Shown one piece after another: positions 1 to 8,195 of a DNA stretch of 33,262 bases. The stretch is from contig CANODU010000012.1 of the NCBI GenBank assembly GCA_947565185.1, positions 1 through 33,262 of the forward strand. The letters are read 5' to 3'. A program made the translations under genes and the position numbers. The DNA is from an uncultured Eggerthellaceae bacterium (GTDB lineage: Bacteria; Actinomycetota; Coriobacteriia; Coriobacteriales; Eggerthellaceae). Positions within the stretch are counted from its first letter, which is position 1. Each line of letters begins with the position of its first letter. The notes beneath the pieces were generated by a model, which saw only the letters and a list, made by a program, of their open reading frames with translations, searched no databases and was not told the origin of the DNA.

Positions 1-26
1 GGCATAGCAAGCATCTTCTATGTCTG

Positions 27-55
27 GGTTGGGGTAAGCGAAGCGAACCCCAACC
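27..55. repeat. Inverted repeat, 9-bp stem with 11-nt loop
   Basis: The arms GGTTGGGGT (27-35) and ACCCCAACC (47-55) are exact reverse complements around an AAGCGAAGCGA loop. The sequence after it (TCTCTGCG) is only weakly pyrimidine-rich, so it is a poor intrinsic terminator. Function unknown. Confidence 0.75.
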
Positions 56-151
56 TCTCTGCGCAGTGCTTGCGCTGCGCTGTTGGTTCGTGCGGCGGGA
101 AAACCTTACAGGACAGACATCCTTTTGTGCCGCATCATATGGAAAGAAGGT

Positions 152-180
152 GATGGGCCTGTGCTTTGCACGGGCCCATC
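152..180. repeat. Long hairpin, 13-bp stem with TTT loop
   Basis: Bases 152-164 pair with 168-180 across a three-base TTT loop; the only imperfection is one G-U wobble in the plus-strand RNA. The stem is GC-rich (core GGGCC). It could terminate a transcript from the left, but no T-run follows on the plus strand (GTTGAGCTC). Confidence 0.7.
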
Positions 181-191
181 GTTGAGCTCTC

Positions 192-211
192 GTGCCGGCA
201 GTTGCCGGCAC
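192..211. repeat. Inverted repeat of the palindromic unit TGCCGGCA
   Basis: GTGCCGGCA (192-200) and TGCCGGCAC (203-211) are exact reverse complements separated by GT. Each arm contains the 8-bp palindrome TGCCGGCA, so the site is both a hairpin and two tandem palindromes. Confidence 0.65.
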
Positions 212-226
212 CCACGGAGGAGGTCT

Positions 227-289
227 GTATCAGGGGGACGGAGGAGTGAGACATCCTGCGGATGTCTCACTCCTCCGTCCCCCTGATAC
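227..289. repeat. Perfect 30-bp hairpin, REP/MITE-like
   Basis: Bases 227-256 and 260-289 are perfect reverse complements over 30 bp, with a 3-nt TGC centre. The outer part reads GTATCAGGGGGACGGAGGAG. There is no T-run after either arm and no obvious target-site duplication at the edges. A stem this long and free of mismatches is much more than an intrinsic terminator needs. Such elements are known as REP sequences moved by IS200-like (RAYT/Y1) transposases, or as miniature transposons; assignment to either is inference because no second copy was noticed in this window. Confidence 0.8.
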
Positions 290-358
290 GCTGATGCAGG
301 TGCCTTCTCATCATGTTCTTTGTCTATCTAGATGTGGTGGCTCTGGTAAGCTTGATGC

Positions 359-1726
359 ATGGCATATGAGGTATCCATCATCGGCGGCGGTTTGGCGGGA
401 AGCGAAGCTGCGCTCGTGCTCGCATCGCACGGGGTGCGCGTCACGCTCTTCGAGATGCGCCCGCACGTGCAGACAGGCGTGCATAAGACGGCGAATCTGG
501 CGGAGCTCGTCTGCTCCAATTCGCTCAAGAGCACGCGCGCTGACAGCGCAGCCGGCATGCTCAAGCATGAGCTTGAGGTCTTAGCATCCCCGCTCTTGAG
601 AGCTGCTTTGGCATGCGCTATCCCTGCAGGCGGAGCCTTGGCTGTCGATCGCGAAGCGTTCTCGCGTCATATCACGCAGATGATAGAGGATGAGCCGCTC
701 ATCACCGTCCGGCGCGAAGAGGTCCGTTCCTTGGATGAGGTGCGCGCCACATCCGATGCCGTCATCTTGGCCACGGGCCCCCTCACCTCTGACGCGCTCT
801 CAGCAGAGCTCTCAGCGCTTCTGGGGGCAGAGCAGTTGGCCTTCTATGATGCGGCCGCGCCCATCGTCATGGCAGACAGCTTGGATGAGAGCATCATCTT
901 CAAGCAGAGCCGCTATGACGAGAGCGGCTCAGGGGATTACCTGAATGCCCCTCTGGATAAGGATGAGTACGCATCCTTCATCCAAGCGCTCCTTGCGGCC
1001 GAGCGCGTGGTGGCCAAGGATTTCGAGACCAAGGAGCTCTTCCAAGCATGCCAGCCCATAGAGGAGGTGGCGCGCGCTGGCTTCGATGCGCCGCGCTTCG
1101 GCGCCCTGAAGCCCGTTGGCCTCACCGATCCGCGTACGGGACGCAGGCCCTATGCGGCTGTTCAGCTGCGCATGGAGGATGCGAACGCTACGAGCTTCAA
1201 CTTGGTGGGCTTCCAAACGAACCTGACGTTCCCCGCTCAGCGTGAGGTCTTTCGCATGATCCCGGGGCTTGAGCATGCGGAATTCGCGCGCTATGGCGTC
1301 ATGCATCGCAACACCTTCCTCGACGCGCCGAAGCTCTTGGATGCTCAGGGACGCCTTCGCTTAAGCGAAGGAGAGAGCACGCGGGCACCGCTCTTCGTGG
1401 TCGGACAGCTTTCGGGCACAGAAGGGTATTGCGAAGCCATCCGTTCAGGCATGAATGGTGCGCTTGCCGCTTTGGCGCACGTGACGGGGAGGCCTTTGCC
1501 CCCGCTGCCACCAAAGACAGCGTTCGGTGCGCTCATGGCCCACGCCACTGATCCGCAGGTGAAGGATTACCAGCCCATGCATGTGAACTTCGGCGTGATG
1601 GTTCCCCTTGATCCGCCGATCAAGCAGAAGCGCGAACGCTATGCAGCCTATGCAGCCCGCGCTGATGAGGCGCTTACGGCGTATGCGGATGCGCTTGCAG
1701 AGGCGGGCTTGTGGAGCGCATCATGA
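359..1726 (+). CDS. trmFO: Methylenetetrahydrofolate-tRNA-(uracil-5-)-methyltransferase TrmFO
   Basis: This enzyme makes the ribothymidine at position 54 (T-loop) of tRNAs, using methylene-tetrahydrofolate as carbon donor and FADH2 as reductant, unlike the SAM-dependent TrmA of E. coli. The 455 residues fit the family length. An N-terminal Rossmann FAD motif (GGGLAGSEAA, about residues 9-18) is followed by the family segment CSNSLKS (52-58) with its cysteine, and the C-terminal half carries the conserved SGTEGYCEAIRSG. ATG at 359 starts directly before the FAD strand; no longer in-frame start is better. The stop overlaps the next start by four bases (ATGA), so it heads an operon with the recombinase. 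A neighbouring xerC is common in Gram-positive genomes. Confidence 0.95.
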   Translation: MAYEVSIIGGGLAGSEAALVLASHGVRVTLFEMRPHVQTGVHKTANLAELVCSNSLKSTRADSAAGMLKHELEVLASPLLRAALACAIPAGGALAVDREAFSRHITQMIEDEPLITVRREEVRSLDEVRATSDAVILATGPLTSDALSAELSALLGAEQLAFYDAAAPIVMADSLDESIIFKQSRYDESGSGDYLNAPLDKDEYASFIQALLAAERVVAKDFETKELFQACQPIEEVARAGFDAPRFGALKPVGLTDPRTGRRPYAAVQLRMEDANATSFNLVGFQTNLTFPAQREVFRMIPGLEHAEFARYGVMHRNTFLDAPKLLDAQGRLRLSEGESTRAPLFVVGQLSGTEGYCEAIRSGMNGALAALAHVTGRPLPPLPPKTAFGALMAHATDPQVKDYQPMHVNFGVMVPLDPPIKQKRERYAAYAARADEALTAYADALAEAGLWSAS

Positions 1727-2661
1727 CCGCAGACGATGCCTTGAGCAAAGCCGCTTCGCTTTTGGATGAGCACCTGTCCTATCTCACCTATGAGCGCAAT
1801 CTGTCCGTTCACACGGTGAGGGCATACACTGGGGATCTGGAGGCGTATCTGCGCTGGTGCGAACGGGAAGGGATGGACCCCTTGGCTCCAGGCAGGCGCG
1901 GGGTCAGGCTCTATCTGGCATACCTTGACCAAGCAGGATACGCGCGCAAGACATCCAACCGCCACCTCTCCGCCCTCAAGGGCTTCTTCGGCTGGGCGGT
2001 GGCCACTGGGCGCGTGGAGGCGGATCCGGTGAGCGCGCTCTCAGGGCCGAAGAACGAGAAGCGCCTGCCCAAGGTGCTCACGACTCCTGAGATGGAGCGT
2101 CTCTTGATGGTCCATGCTGAAACAGCGCAGCGTGCCTCTGATGACGAATCGCGCGCCAAGGCGCTCCGTGACCAGGCCGTGCTGGAGACGGCCTATGCTA
2201 CGGGCGCGCGCATCTCAGAGCTATCGCATCTGACCCTGAGCACGGCGGACCTCTCATCGCATCAGCTGCGCCTGTTCGGCAAAGGGTCCAAGGAGCGCAT
2301 CGTGCCCGTGCACCCTTTGGCCGTGGACACCTTGAGGGCTTATCTGGCTCAAGGGCGGCCGCATCTTGCAAAGCCCACCTCAGATGAGTGGCTCTTCCTC
2401 TCCGTTCGCGGCCAGCGATACTCAGAAGATGCCATACGGCGCATGTTCAAGGAAACGCTTGCGCAGGCAGGCTTGGACGGCATCTATACGCCTCATGATA
2501 TGCGCCACACCTTCGCCACCGATGTCTTGGCGGGAGGTGCGGATCTGCGAAGCGTCCAGGAGATGCTCGGACATGTGAGCCTTTCCACCACGCAGATCTA
2601 CACCCATCTCACGCCCGAGCGCCTCCAAGAGGCGCATCATCAGGCTCATCCGCGCGGATGA
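1723..2661 (+). CDS. xerC: Tyrosine recombinase XerC/XerD family
   Basis: Site-specific recombinase of 312 residues, probably one of the Xer pair that resolves chromosome dimers at dif. The N-terminal SAM-like core-binding domain covers about residues 10-95. The catalytic domain has the full tyrosine-recombinase set: R163 (in ATGARISEL), K187 (FGKGSKER), H258 and R261 (HDMRHTFATD), H284 (LGH) and the nucleophile Y293 (IYTHL). The ATG at 1723 overlaps the trmFO stop and has GGAG six bases upstream, which is preferred over the GTG at 1711. Whether it is XerC or XerD cannot be decided from one copy; the trmFO-linked gene is usually called xerC. There is no sign of an integron or prophage around it. 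Confidence 0.9.
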   Translation: MTADDALSKAASLLDEHLSYLTYERNLSVHTVRAYTGDLEAYLRWCEREGMDPLAPGRRGVRLYLAYLDQAGYARKTSNRHLSALKGFFGWAVATGRVEADPVSALSGPKNEKRLPKVLTTPEMERLLMVHAETAQRASDDESRAKALRDQAVLETAYATGARISELSHLTLSTADLSSHQLRLFGKGSKERIVPVHPLAVDTLRAYLAQGRPHLAKPTSDEWLFLSVRGQRYSEDAIRRMFKETLAQAGLDGIYTPHDMRHTFATDVLAGGADLRSVQEMLGHVSLSTTQIYTHLTPERLQEAHHQAHPRG

Positions 2662-2816
2662 GCTCTTCATGCGCTGGTCATCTTTGGTGAGGGTGCTTTT
2701 GCCAAGGGGGACCCTTTACAGATCCTCAAGAGGAGTTGTCATGAAGGCGGCTTGTGAGCGGGCTCGTGGATGGTTTACCATTACGCGAAAAGCAGTCAAA
2801 GCAAAGGTGGACGCGC

Positions 2817-3359
2817 ATGAAGATAGTCGAATCCCCAGATCCTGTGCTCTCCATGGTGTGCAAGGAATGCCAGGTGGGCGACAAGAGCCTTCTCAAGATA
2901 GCCAAGCAGATGGCAAAGCTGATGTATGCGAACAACGGGTGCGGTCTGGCGGCGCCTCAGGTGGGACTGGACAAGCGCTTCGTCGTGATCGACGTGGACT
3001 GGGATGGGGAGAGCGCTGCTTCGCGCAATCCCATCTTCTTGGTGAATCCTGAGGTGGTGGAGACTAAGGGAGAGCCGGTAGAAGACAAGGAGGCATGCCT
3101 GTCTTGTCCAGGTATCAGCGTTCCTGTGAAGCGGCCGCCTTGGGCGCGCGTGAGGTTCTATGACCTTGATGGCGAAGAGTGGGAGATAGAGGGCGATGGC
3201 CTGCTCGGCCGGTGCCTTCAGCATGAGATAGACCACTTGGATGGCAAGACGCTCTTCGAATCCTGCACGCCGGAGGTACGCCTGCGTGCGCTTCAAGTCT
3301 ATGAGCAGGCGAAAGCTGCCGGTGCGAAGCCGGGAGAGGCCAGCTTCGATGTCGACTGA
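2817..3359 (+). CDS. def: Peptide deformylase
   Basis: Removes the N-formyl group from the initiator methionine of nascent proteins; a metalloenzyme, usually Fe2+. All three signature motifs are present in the 180 residues: GCGLAAPQ (41-48), EACLS (92-96) with metal-ligand C94, and QHEIDHLDG (135-143) with ligands H136 and H140 and catalytic E137. The second motif has alanine where EGCLS is canonical, a mild variation. ATG 2817 is chosen because AAGGTGG lies just upstream and MKIVxxPDPVL is the typical start; a GTG at 2754 would add 21 unlikely residues. It is followed by fmt, overlapping 11 bases, the usual pairing of formylation and deformylation genes. Confidence 0.95.
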   Translation: MKIVESPDPVLSMVCKECQVGDKSLLKIAKQMAKLMYANNGCGLAAPQVGLDKRFVVIDVDWDGESAASRNPIFLVNPEVVETKGEPVEDKEACLSCPGISVPVKRPPWARVRFYDLDGEEWEIEGDGLLGRCLQHEIDHLDGKTLFESCTPEVRLRALQVYEQAKAAGAKPGEASFDVD

Positions 3360-4308
3360 GGGAGAGCGCATCCGCGTCGTCTTCATGGGAACGCCGGAGT
3401 TCTCAGCTGATATCTTAGAAGAGCTCGCCACGCGCGAAGAGGTCGTCTGCGTCTACACGCGTCCTGACAAGGTGCGCTCGCGCGGTAGCAAGACGGAGAG
3501 CTCTCCGGTGAAGGTGTGCGCAGAGAAGCTGGGCATCCCCGTTCGGTGCCTCTCCAGCTTCAAGGATCCGGGCGACGTTCAAGCGCTGGCTGCGCTTGCG
3601 CCTGATGTCATCTGCGTTGCCGCCTTCGGCGTCATCCTGCCCAAAGAGGTGCTGGATATCCCACCTTGGGGCTGCATCAACGTCCATGCTTCCATCCTGC
3701 CTCGATGGCGCGGCGCGGCTCCGGTGGAGCGCGCTATCCTTGCGGGGGATGAGGAAGCGGGCGTGTGCATCATGCGCATGGAGGAAGGGCTGGACACGGG
3801 AGCGTTCTGCATCTGTCGCCGCATGCCGCTCTCAGACCTTTCAGCTTCTGAGGTCACGAGCGAATTGGCCCTGATGGGGGCCCGTGCGCTTGTGAGTGCG
3901 CTTGAGCAGATGCGCAGAGGGGATGTGCGATGGACTGCGCAGGATGAGTCCCTCGTCACCTATGCTCACAAGATCGGCAAGCATGAGCTCTTCTTGGATC
4001 CCGATCACGATGCCCTTGCGAATGCGCGTCGCGTGCGCGCCTCTTCGAAGGCGCATCCTGCAAAATGCATCATAGGGGGCCGCTCGGTCACGGTTGTCGC
4101 GGCGTGCGTTGCGAAAGATGGCGCTGAGGCGGCGTTGAGCGCAGGTGAGGTTCGCTTCGCTCAAGGAGAGCTCCTCTTAGGGTGTGCGGAAGGCACGCTT
4201 TGTGTGATCACCGTCAAGCCTGATGGCAAGCGCGAGATGCCGGCGACGGATTTCGCCCAAGGGCTCAAAGGAGCGCGCGCGGGCATTCCATGGACGGCTC
4301 TTCGGTGA
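3349..4308 (+). CDS. fmt: Methionyl-tRNA formyltransferase
   Basis: Transfers a formyl group from 10-formyl-tetrahydrofolate to Met-tRNA(fMet), the substrate for bacterial translation initiation. The 319 residues begin with the GTPEFS segment of the formyltransferase fold. The folate/catalytic region reads INVHASILPRWRGAAP, giving catalytic N111 and H113; D149 in GLDTG completes the triad. A C-terminal tRNA-binding domain follows (about 215-319). ATG 3349 lies inside the end of def, with GGAGAGG about ten bases upstream. A longer in-frame reading to 3241 exists but only reads def in another frame. The stop lies 19 bases inside rsmB, so def, fmt and rsmB are probably translationally coupled. 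Confidence 0.95.
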   Translation: MSTEGERIRVVFMGTPEFSADILEELATREEVVCVYTRPDKVRSRGSKTESSPVKVCAEKLGIPVRCLSSFKDPGDVQALAALAPDVICVAAFGVILPKEVLDIPPWGCINVHASILPRWRGAAPVERAILAGDEEAGVCIMRMEEGLDTGAFCICRRMPLSDLSASEVTSELALMGARALVSALEQMRRGDVRWTAQDESLVTYAHKIGKHELFLDPDHDALANARRVRASSKAHPAKCIIGGRSVTVVAACVAKDGAEAALSAGEVRFAQGELLLGCAEGTLCVITVKPDGKREMPATDFAQGLKGARAGIPWTALR

Positions 4309-5663
4309 CGCCTTCCAAGCGCCAGCGCGCTGGCATCTCAGCACCGACACCAGCGCGCGCAGCGGCGTCTCGGGCGCTGCGCCTAGTGCAAGAGCAGAGG
4401 ATGTGGGCCTCGGAGGCCATCCAGAGCCATGTAGAGAGAGCGGATCTCTCACTTGATGACAAGCGCTTCGCCAGTGCGCTCATATTAGGCGTCGTCCAGA
4501 CCGAAGGAACGCTGGACCAGGTGCTGGACGGCTTCTTGGCGCATCCTCAGAAGGTGAGGCCCGATGTGCGCCGCGCGCTTCAGATAGCAGCTTATGAGCT
4601 GCTCTTCATGGGCCATGAAGCCCATGATGCTGTGGATCAAGGCGTGCGCTTGGTGGGGACGAGCGCTCCTTTCGCCAAGGGTATGGCCAATGCGGTCCTC
4701 CGCAAGGCGGCGAAAGCCGCTTCAGATTTTCCCTTCGGAGATCCCGATGCAGAGCTTGAAGCTTTCTGCACTCAGCATGGCTTTCCGCTTGCGCTGGGCC
4801 AAGCGTTGGCTACAGAGCGGGGAGAGCCGTGTGCGCGCAGGCTCATCGAAGAAGCTCGCATTCGACCACCTGTCTTCTTGCAGCTGAATGCGCTGGTAGC
4901 AGGTGATGCCTCCACGCTTCGTTTTTTGGAGGATGCAGGCATAGCCTTTGTGGAGGTGACCGACGTTTTGGGCTGCATCATGCTCAAGCGCAGTGCAGAT
5001 GTAGCATCGGCGCCCATTCGCCGTGCCATCGCAGAGGGCGCGATCATCGTGTCTGATCTGGGTGCGCAGGTGGTGGCGCATCTGGCCGTGCGAGACGGTC
5101 TGCCAGCAAGCCTCTTGGAGGTGGGTGCCGGTCGCGGGACCAAGACCGTGCTCATCCAGAGCATGGCTGCGCGTGCCTTCGAAGGGCGCATCTCACCGTA
5201 TGTATGCGTTGATAGCTCGTCAGAACAGACCCGCTCGCTTCACGAGCGCATCCGTCTTTGCCATGCATCAGTGGATGAGGTGCTCGTCCATGACGGGCGC
5301 GATCTGGCTTCGGTCCTCCCGCCTCAGGCGTTCGCCATGGTGTTCGTGGATGCGCCGTGCTCAGGGGTGGGCACCCTGCGTCGCCACCCTGAGATCCGCT
5401 GGCGCTGGAGCGAAGAGGAGACGGCGTCTTTGGTCCAGACGCAGCGCGCGATGCTCGCAAGCGCCTCTGGACAGGTGGCCCAAAAGGGGAGCCTCATCTA
5501 TGCTACCTGTTCGCTCATGCGAGCAGAGGACGAAGCGGTGGTAGAGCATTTCCTTGCCTCAGATGACGGGATCGGCTTCGCATGGGACTCAGGGCTTGTC
5601 ACCGTCGGGTGCGGGTTCGGCGCAGATCGCCATTTCGCCGCACGGCTCACGCGGGATTCCTGA
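4290..5663 (+). CDS. rsmB: 16S rRNA (cytosine-967-C5)-methyltransferase RsmB
   Basis: SAM-dependent methyltransferase making m5C967 in 16S rRNA. Residues about 25-150 form the NusB-like RNA-binding domain that distinguishes RsmB from other Nol1/Nop2/Sun enzymes. The SAM-binding loop is LEVGAGRGTKT. Motif IV DAPCSGVGTLRRHPE carries C357 and motif VI YATCS carries the nucleophile C407. At 457 residues it has normal length. The ATG at 4290 overlaps the end of fmt by 19 bases with no close Shine-Dalgarno, consistent with coupling to fmt translation; a GTG at 4305 is an alternative. The order fmt-rsmB is common in bacteria. It is the last gene of the run: a hairpin follows the stop immediately. 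Confidence 0.93.
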   Translation: MDGSSVTPSKRQRAGISAPTPARAAASRALRLVQEQRMWASEAIQSHVERADLSLDDKRFASALILGVVQTEGTLDQVLDGFLAHPQKVRPDVRRALQIAAYELLFMGHEAHDAVDQGVRLVGTSAPFAKGMANAVLRKAAKAASDFPFGDPDAELEAFCTQHGFPLALGQALATERGEPCARRLIEEARIRPPVFLQLNALVAGDASTLRFLEDAGIAFVEVTDVLGCIMLKRSADVASAPIRRAIAEGAIIVSDLGAQVVAHLAVRDGLPASLLEVGAGRGTKTVLIQSMAARAFEGRISPYVCVDSSSEQTRSLHERIRLCHASVDEVLVHDGRDLASVLPPQAFAMVFVDAPCSGVGTLRRHPEIRWRWSEEETASLVQTQRAMLASASGQVAQKGSLIYATCSLMRAEDEAVVEHFLASDDGIGFAWDSGLVTVGCGFGADRHFAARLTRDS

Positions 5664-5664
5664 C

Positions 5665-5693
5665 CGCCAAGATGTGCCGCCTTGGCGTTCTTG
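5665..5693 (+). terminator. Weak intrinsic terminator after rsmB
   Basis: CGCCAAG (5665-5671) pairs perfectly with CTTGGCG (5681-5687) around a 9-nt loop and is followed by TTCTT. It begins one base after the rsmB stop. The stem is short (7 bp) and the T-run is interrupted, so termination may be partial. Confidence 0.5.
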
Positions 5694-5768
5694 ACGTAGC
5701 ACTGCGTGTATAAGATGAGTATCATAGGGCGCGTTGCTCAAGCATCTTCTTTTAGTTAGGAAGCCTTC

Positions 5769-6362
5769 ATGGAACCGAATATCAAAGAGGTAGCGAAGAG
5801 GATCCGTGCGCTTCGCGAGGACATGGACATCACGCCTGCGGAGATGGCGGAAGCCACCGGTCGCAGCCTGACTGAATACCTGGCTCAAGAAGGGGGAGAA
5901 GAGGACCTCTCCTTCACGTTCCTCTATAAATGCGCTGATAAGCTGGGCGTGGACGTCATAGAGCTTCTCACTGGCGAGGATCCGCACCTCACCGGATATG
6001 CGCTTACGCGCGGAGGCGAGGGGCTCTCCATCCGCCGTCGTGCTGGCTTCGAATACCTGCACAAGGCTCCTCATTTCCGCAACAAGCTGGCCGAGCCCTT
6101 CTTGGTGACGGCACCCTATGATGAGAGCGCTCAAGAGAGCCCCATCCATCTCTCGTATCACAAGGGCCAAGAAATCGACTACATCATCTCAGGTGCCATG
6201 CGGTTCGCCTATGAGGATCATACCGAAGTCTTGGAAGCGGGGGACCTCGTCATGTACGACTCCGGACGCGGGCACGGGATGATAGCCACCGGCGGAGATG
6301 CCTGCACGTTCTTGGCCATCGTCATCAGGCCCAGTGATGAGAGCATCTCAGAGCCACGCTAG
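5769..6362 (+). CDS. HTH-cupin transcriptional regulator
   Basis: A 197-residue protein of the XRE-plus-cupin class. Residues about 5-70 form the helix-turn-helix (EVAKRIRALRE, then AEMAEATG), and 100-190 a cupin beta-barrel with candidate ligand positions H131, E135 and H169. In this class the cupin usually senses a small metabolite that controls DNA binding. A good ribosome site (AGGAAG) sits just upstream of ATG 5769. It directly precedes the acyl-CoA synthetase and the four oxidoreductase subunits on the same strand, so the natural inference is that it regulates that operon; the ligand is unknown. Position and size match the HTH-cupin gene often found beside VOR-type clusters in anaerobes. 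Confidence 0.85.
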   Translation: MEPNIKEVAKRIRALREDMDITPAEMAEATGRSLTEYLAQEGGEEDLSFTFLYKCADKLGVDVIELLTGEDPHLTGYALTRGGEGLSIRRRAGFEYLHKAPHFRNKLAEPFLVTAPYDESAQESPIHLSYHKGQEIDYIISGAMRFAYEDHTEVLEAGDLVMYDSGRGHGMIATGGDACTFLAIVIRPSDESISEPR

Positions 6363-6413
6363 AGCAGCCGCGCGTGCGCATAGATACACAAGGATCAGAG
6401 CAGAAGGACCCCT

Positions 6414-8192
6414 ATGAGAGAGATAAACCTCAGATACGTTGATGAAGCTTACGACGAAGATGGATTGCTGACCCAGTTCGACATCCATTGCGATCCAGAT
6501 TACAACTTCGCTTATGACATCGTGGACGACATCGCCATCAACGACCCCATGCGCCGGGCCATGGTCTGGTGCAACCCCGAAGGCGAAGAGCACGTGTTCA
6601 CCTTTGCCGACATGAAGACCTGGTCGGACAAGACGGCGAACTTCTTGGCTGACGCTGGGATCGGGGCGGGGGATAAGGTGCTCGTGATCCTGCGCCGTCA
6701 CTATCAGTTCTGGTTCACGGCTCTGGCCTTGGCGAAGCTGGGCGCGGTCATGGTGCCGGCCACCTTCATGCTGAAAGAGCACGACATGACCTATCGCCTG
6801 AACGGGGCAGGCATTCGGGCTGTCATCGCCACGGCGGCCGGGGATGTCGCTTCTGTGGTGGACAACGTGATCGATGAGTGCCCTACGGTCCAGACGCTCA
6901 TCTTGGTGGAGCCGGCCGGTGCCGGTCTTACGGAGCGCGACGATGAGGGCAACCTTATCACGGAGGAGAACGAGCCCATCGGCAGCGCCCTCTCGGGCCC
7001 TGACGGCATCTGCGCGCGCAGCGCTCAGCGCTCAGGGTGGCTGGATTTCAATACCGGCGTGCGCCAAGCATCCAGCCTCTTCGAGAAGCGCGAGACCCGC
7101 GCAGCCGATCCGATGCTCCTCTACTTCTCATCGGGCACGGCGGGAAATCCCAAGATGGTCATGCATGATGCCCTCTATTCTTTGGGGCATCTGATCACCG
7201 CGAAGCACTGGCACAACGTTCGTCCTGATGGCATCCACTTCACCATCGCCGATACGGGTTGGGGCAAGGCCGTTTGGGGCAAGTTCTACGGGCAGTGGAT
7301 CATGGAAGCGTGCGTGCTCACCTATGACTTCGACCGTTTCCACGCCGATGAGATCCTGGACCTCATCGAACGCTACCAGGTGACCACGTTCTGCGCCCCG
7401 CCCACCATGTACCGGCTCTTGAAGCAGGAGCCGCTGGATGAGCATGACATCTCCTCCATCGAATACGCCACCACAGCTGGCGAGGCGCTCAACCCGGATC
7501 TCTTCGCCTATTGGAGGGATGCGGCCGGCCTCACCATCTTCGAAGGGTTCGGTCAGACCGAGACGCCGCTCACCATCGGCAACCTCACCAATTCCACGCC
7601 ACGCCCCGGCTCCATGGGCAAGCCCGTGCCGCTCTACGATGTGGCCATCCTGCGCGAGGATGGCACCCGCTGCGTGCCAGGCGAGACGGGAGAGATCTGC
7701 ATCCACATAGATCCTCACCCTGCAGGCATCATGATGGAGTACTACCGGGATCCGGAGAAGACGGCAGCCACCATGCATGATGGGTGGTACCACACCGGAG
7801 ACACCGCTTGGGAGGATGAGGACGGATACTACTGGTATGTGGGCCGCAACGATGACGTCATCAAATCCAGCGGGTATCGCATCGGCCCCTTTGAGATAGA
7901 GAGCGTGCTGTTGGAGCATGATGCCGTAAGAGAGTGCGCGGTCACGGGCGTTCCTGATGAGCTCAGGGGTCATGCGGTCAAGGCCACCATCGTGCTGGCG
8001 CCGGGCGTGGTGGGCACGCCAGAGCTGACGCAAGAGCTGCAGCAGTGGGTGAAGGACCAGACGGCACCCTATAAGTACCCGCGGATCATCGAATACGTGG
8101 ATGAGCTGCCGCGCACCGTGAACGGCAAGATCAGGCGCGTGGCCATCCGCGAAGCGGACGGCACCAACAAGGTAGCGGAAGGCTTGGTGTAG
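6414..8192 (+). CDS. AMP-forming acyl-CoA synthetase
   Basis: ANL-superfamily enzyme converting a carboxylic acid, ATP and CoA to acyl-CoA, AMP and PPi. The 592 residues show the core motifs: A3 SSGTAGNPK (239-247), A5 with FEGFGQTET, A7 GWYHTGDT, A8 GRNDDVIKSSGYRIGPFE, and the A10 lysine K572 in PRTVNGKIRR. The overall layout resembles medium-chain or acetyl-CoA synthetases. Linkage to a VOR-type 2-oxoacid oxidoreductase suggests branched-chain, aryl or short-chain acids such as isobutyrate, isovalerate or phenylacetate; the exact substrate cannot be read from sequence. AAGGA stands a few bases before ATG 6414. The ferredoxin subunit starts three bases after its stop. Confidence 0.88.
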   Translation: MREINLRYVDEAYDEDGLLTQFDIHCDPDYNFAYDIVDDIAINDPMRRAMVWCNPEGEEHVFTFADMKTWSDKTANFLADAGIGAGDKVLVILRRHYQFWFTALALAKLGAVMVPATFMLKEHDMTYRLNGAGIRAVIATAAGDVASVVDNVIDECPTVQTLILVEPAGAGLTERDDEGNLITEENEPIGSALSGPDGICARSAQRSGWLDFNTGVRQASSLFEKRETRAADPMLLYFSSGTAGNPKMVMHDALYSLGHLITAKHWHNVRPDGIHFTIADTGWGKAVWGKFYGQWIMEACVLTYDFDRFHADEILDLIERYQVTTFCAPPTMYRLLKQEPLDEHDISSIEYATTAGEALNPDLFAYWRDAAGLTIFEGFGQTETPLTIGNLTNSTPRPGSMGKPVPLYDVAILREDGTRCVPGETGEICIHIDPHPAGIMMEYYRDPEKTAATMHDGWYHTGDTAWEDEDGYYWYVGRNDDVIKSSGYRIGPFEIESVLLEHDAVRECAVTGVPDELRGHAVKATIVLAPGVVGTPELTQELQQWVKDQTAPYKYPRIIEYVDELPRTVNGKIRRVAIREADGTNKVAEGLV

Positions 8193-8195
8193 AAC

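Larger units (their letters stand above)
1..358. other. Non-coding region rich in inverted repeats
   Basis: No open reading frame here looks like a real protein; the short ones that exist cover the hairpins and have no recognisable motif. What the stretch does hold is a string of perfect or near-perfect dyads: 27-55, 61-80 (6-bp stem, 8-nt loop), 152-180, 192-211 and 227-289. None is followed by a clear run of T. The upstream gene lies outside the window; one of these hairpins may end its transcript. trmFO begins at 359 with only a weak Shine-Dalgarno-like GGTAAG before it. Confidence 0.7.

Noticed and set aside
227-289. The 30-bp hairpin as an intrinsic terminator
   Set aside because: No T-run after either arm and a stem several times longer than needed; kept as a repeat-type element instead.
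83-584. Overlapping plus-strand ORFs of 67 and 130 codons before trmFO
   Set aside because: They read through the inverted repeats and into trmFO in another frame; the translations are Arg/Ser-rich with no motif.
1723-2661. The tyrosine recombinase as an integrase of a mobile element
   Set aside because: It overlaps trmFO by four bases, has no adjacent attachment-site-like repeats, excisionase or cargo, and fits a housekeeping Xer protein in length and motifs.
7128-8033. 301-codon minus-strand ORF opposite the acyl-CoA synthetase
   Set aside because: Antisense to the conserved ANL motifs; no recognisable protein features.
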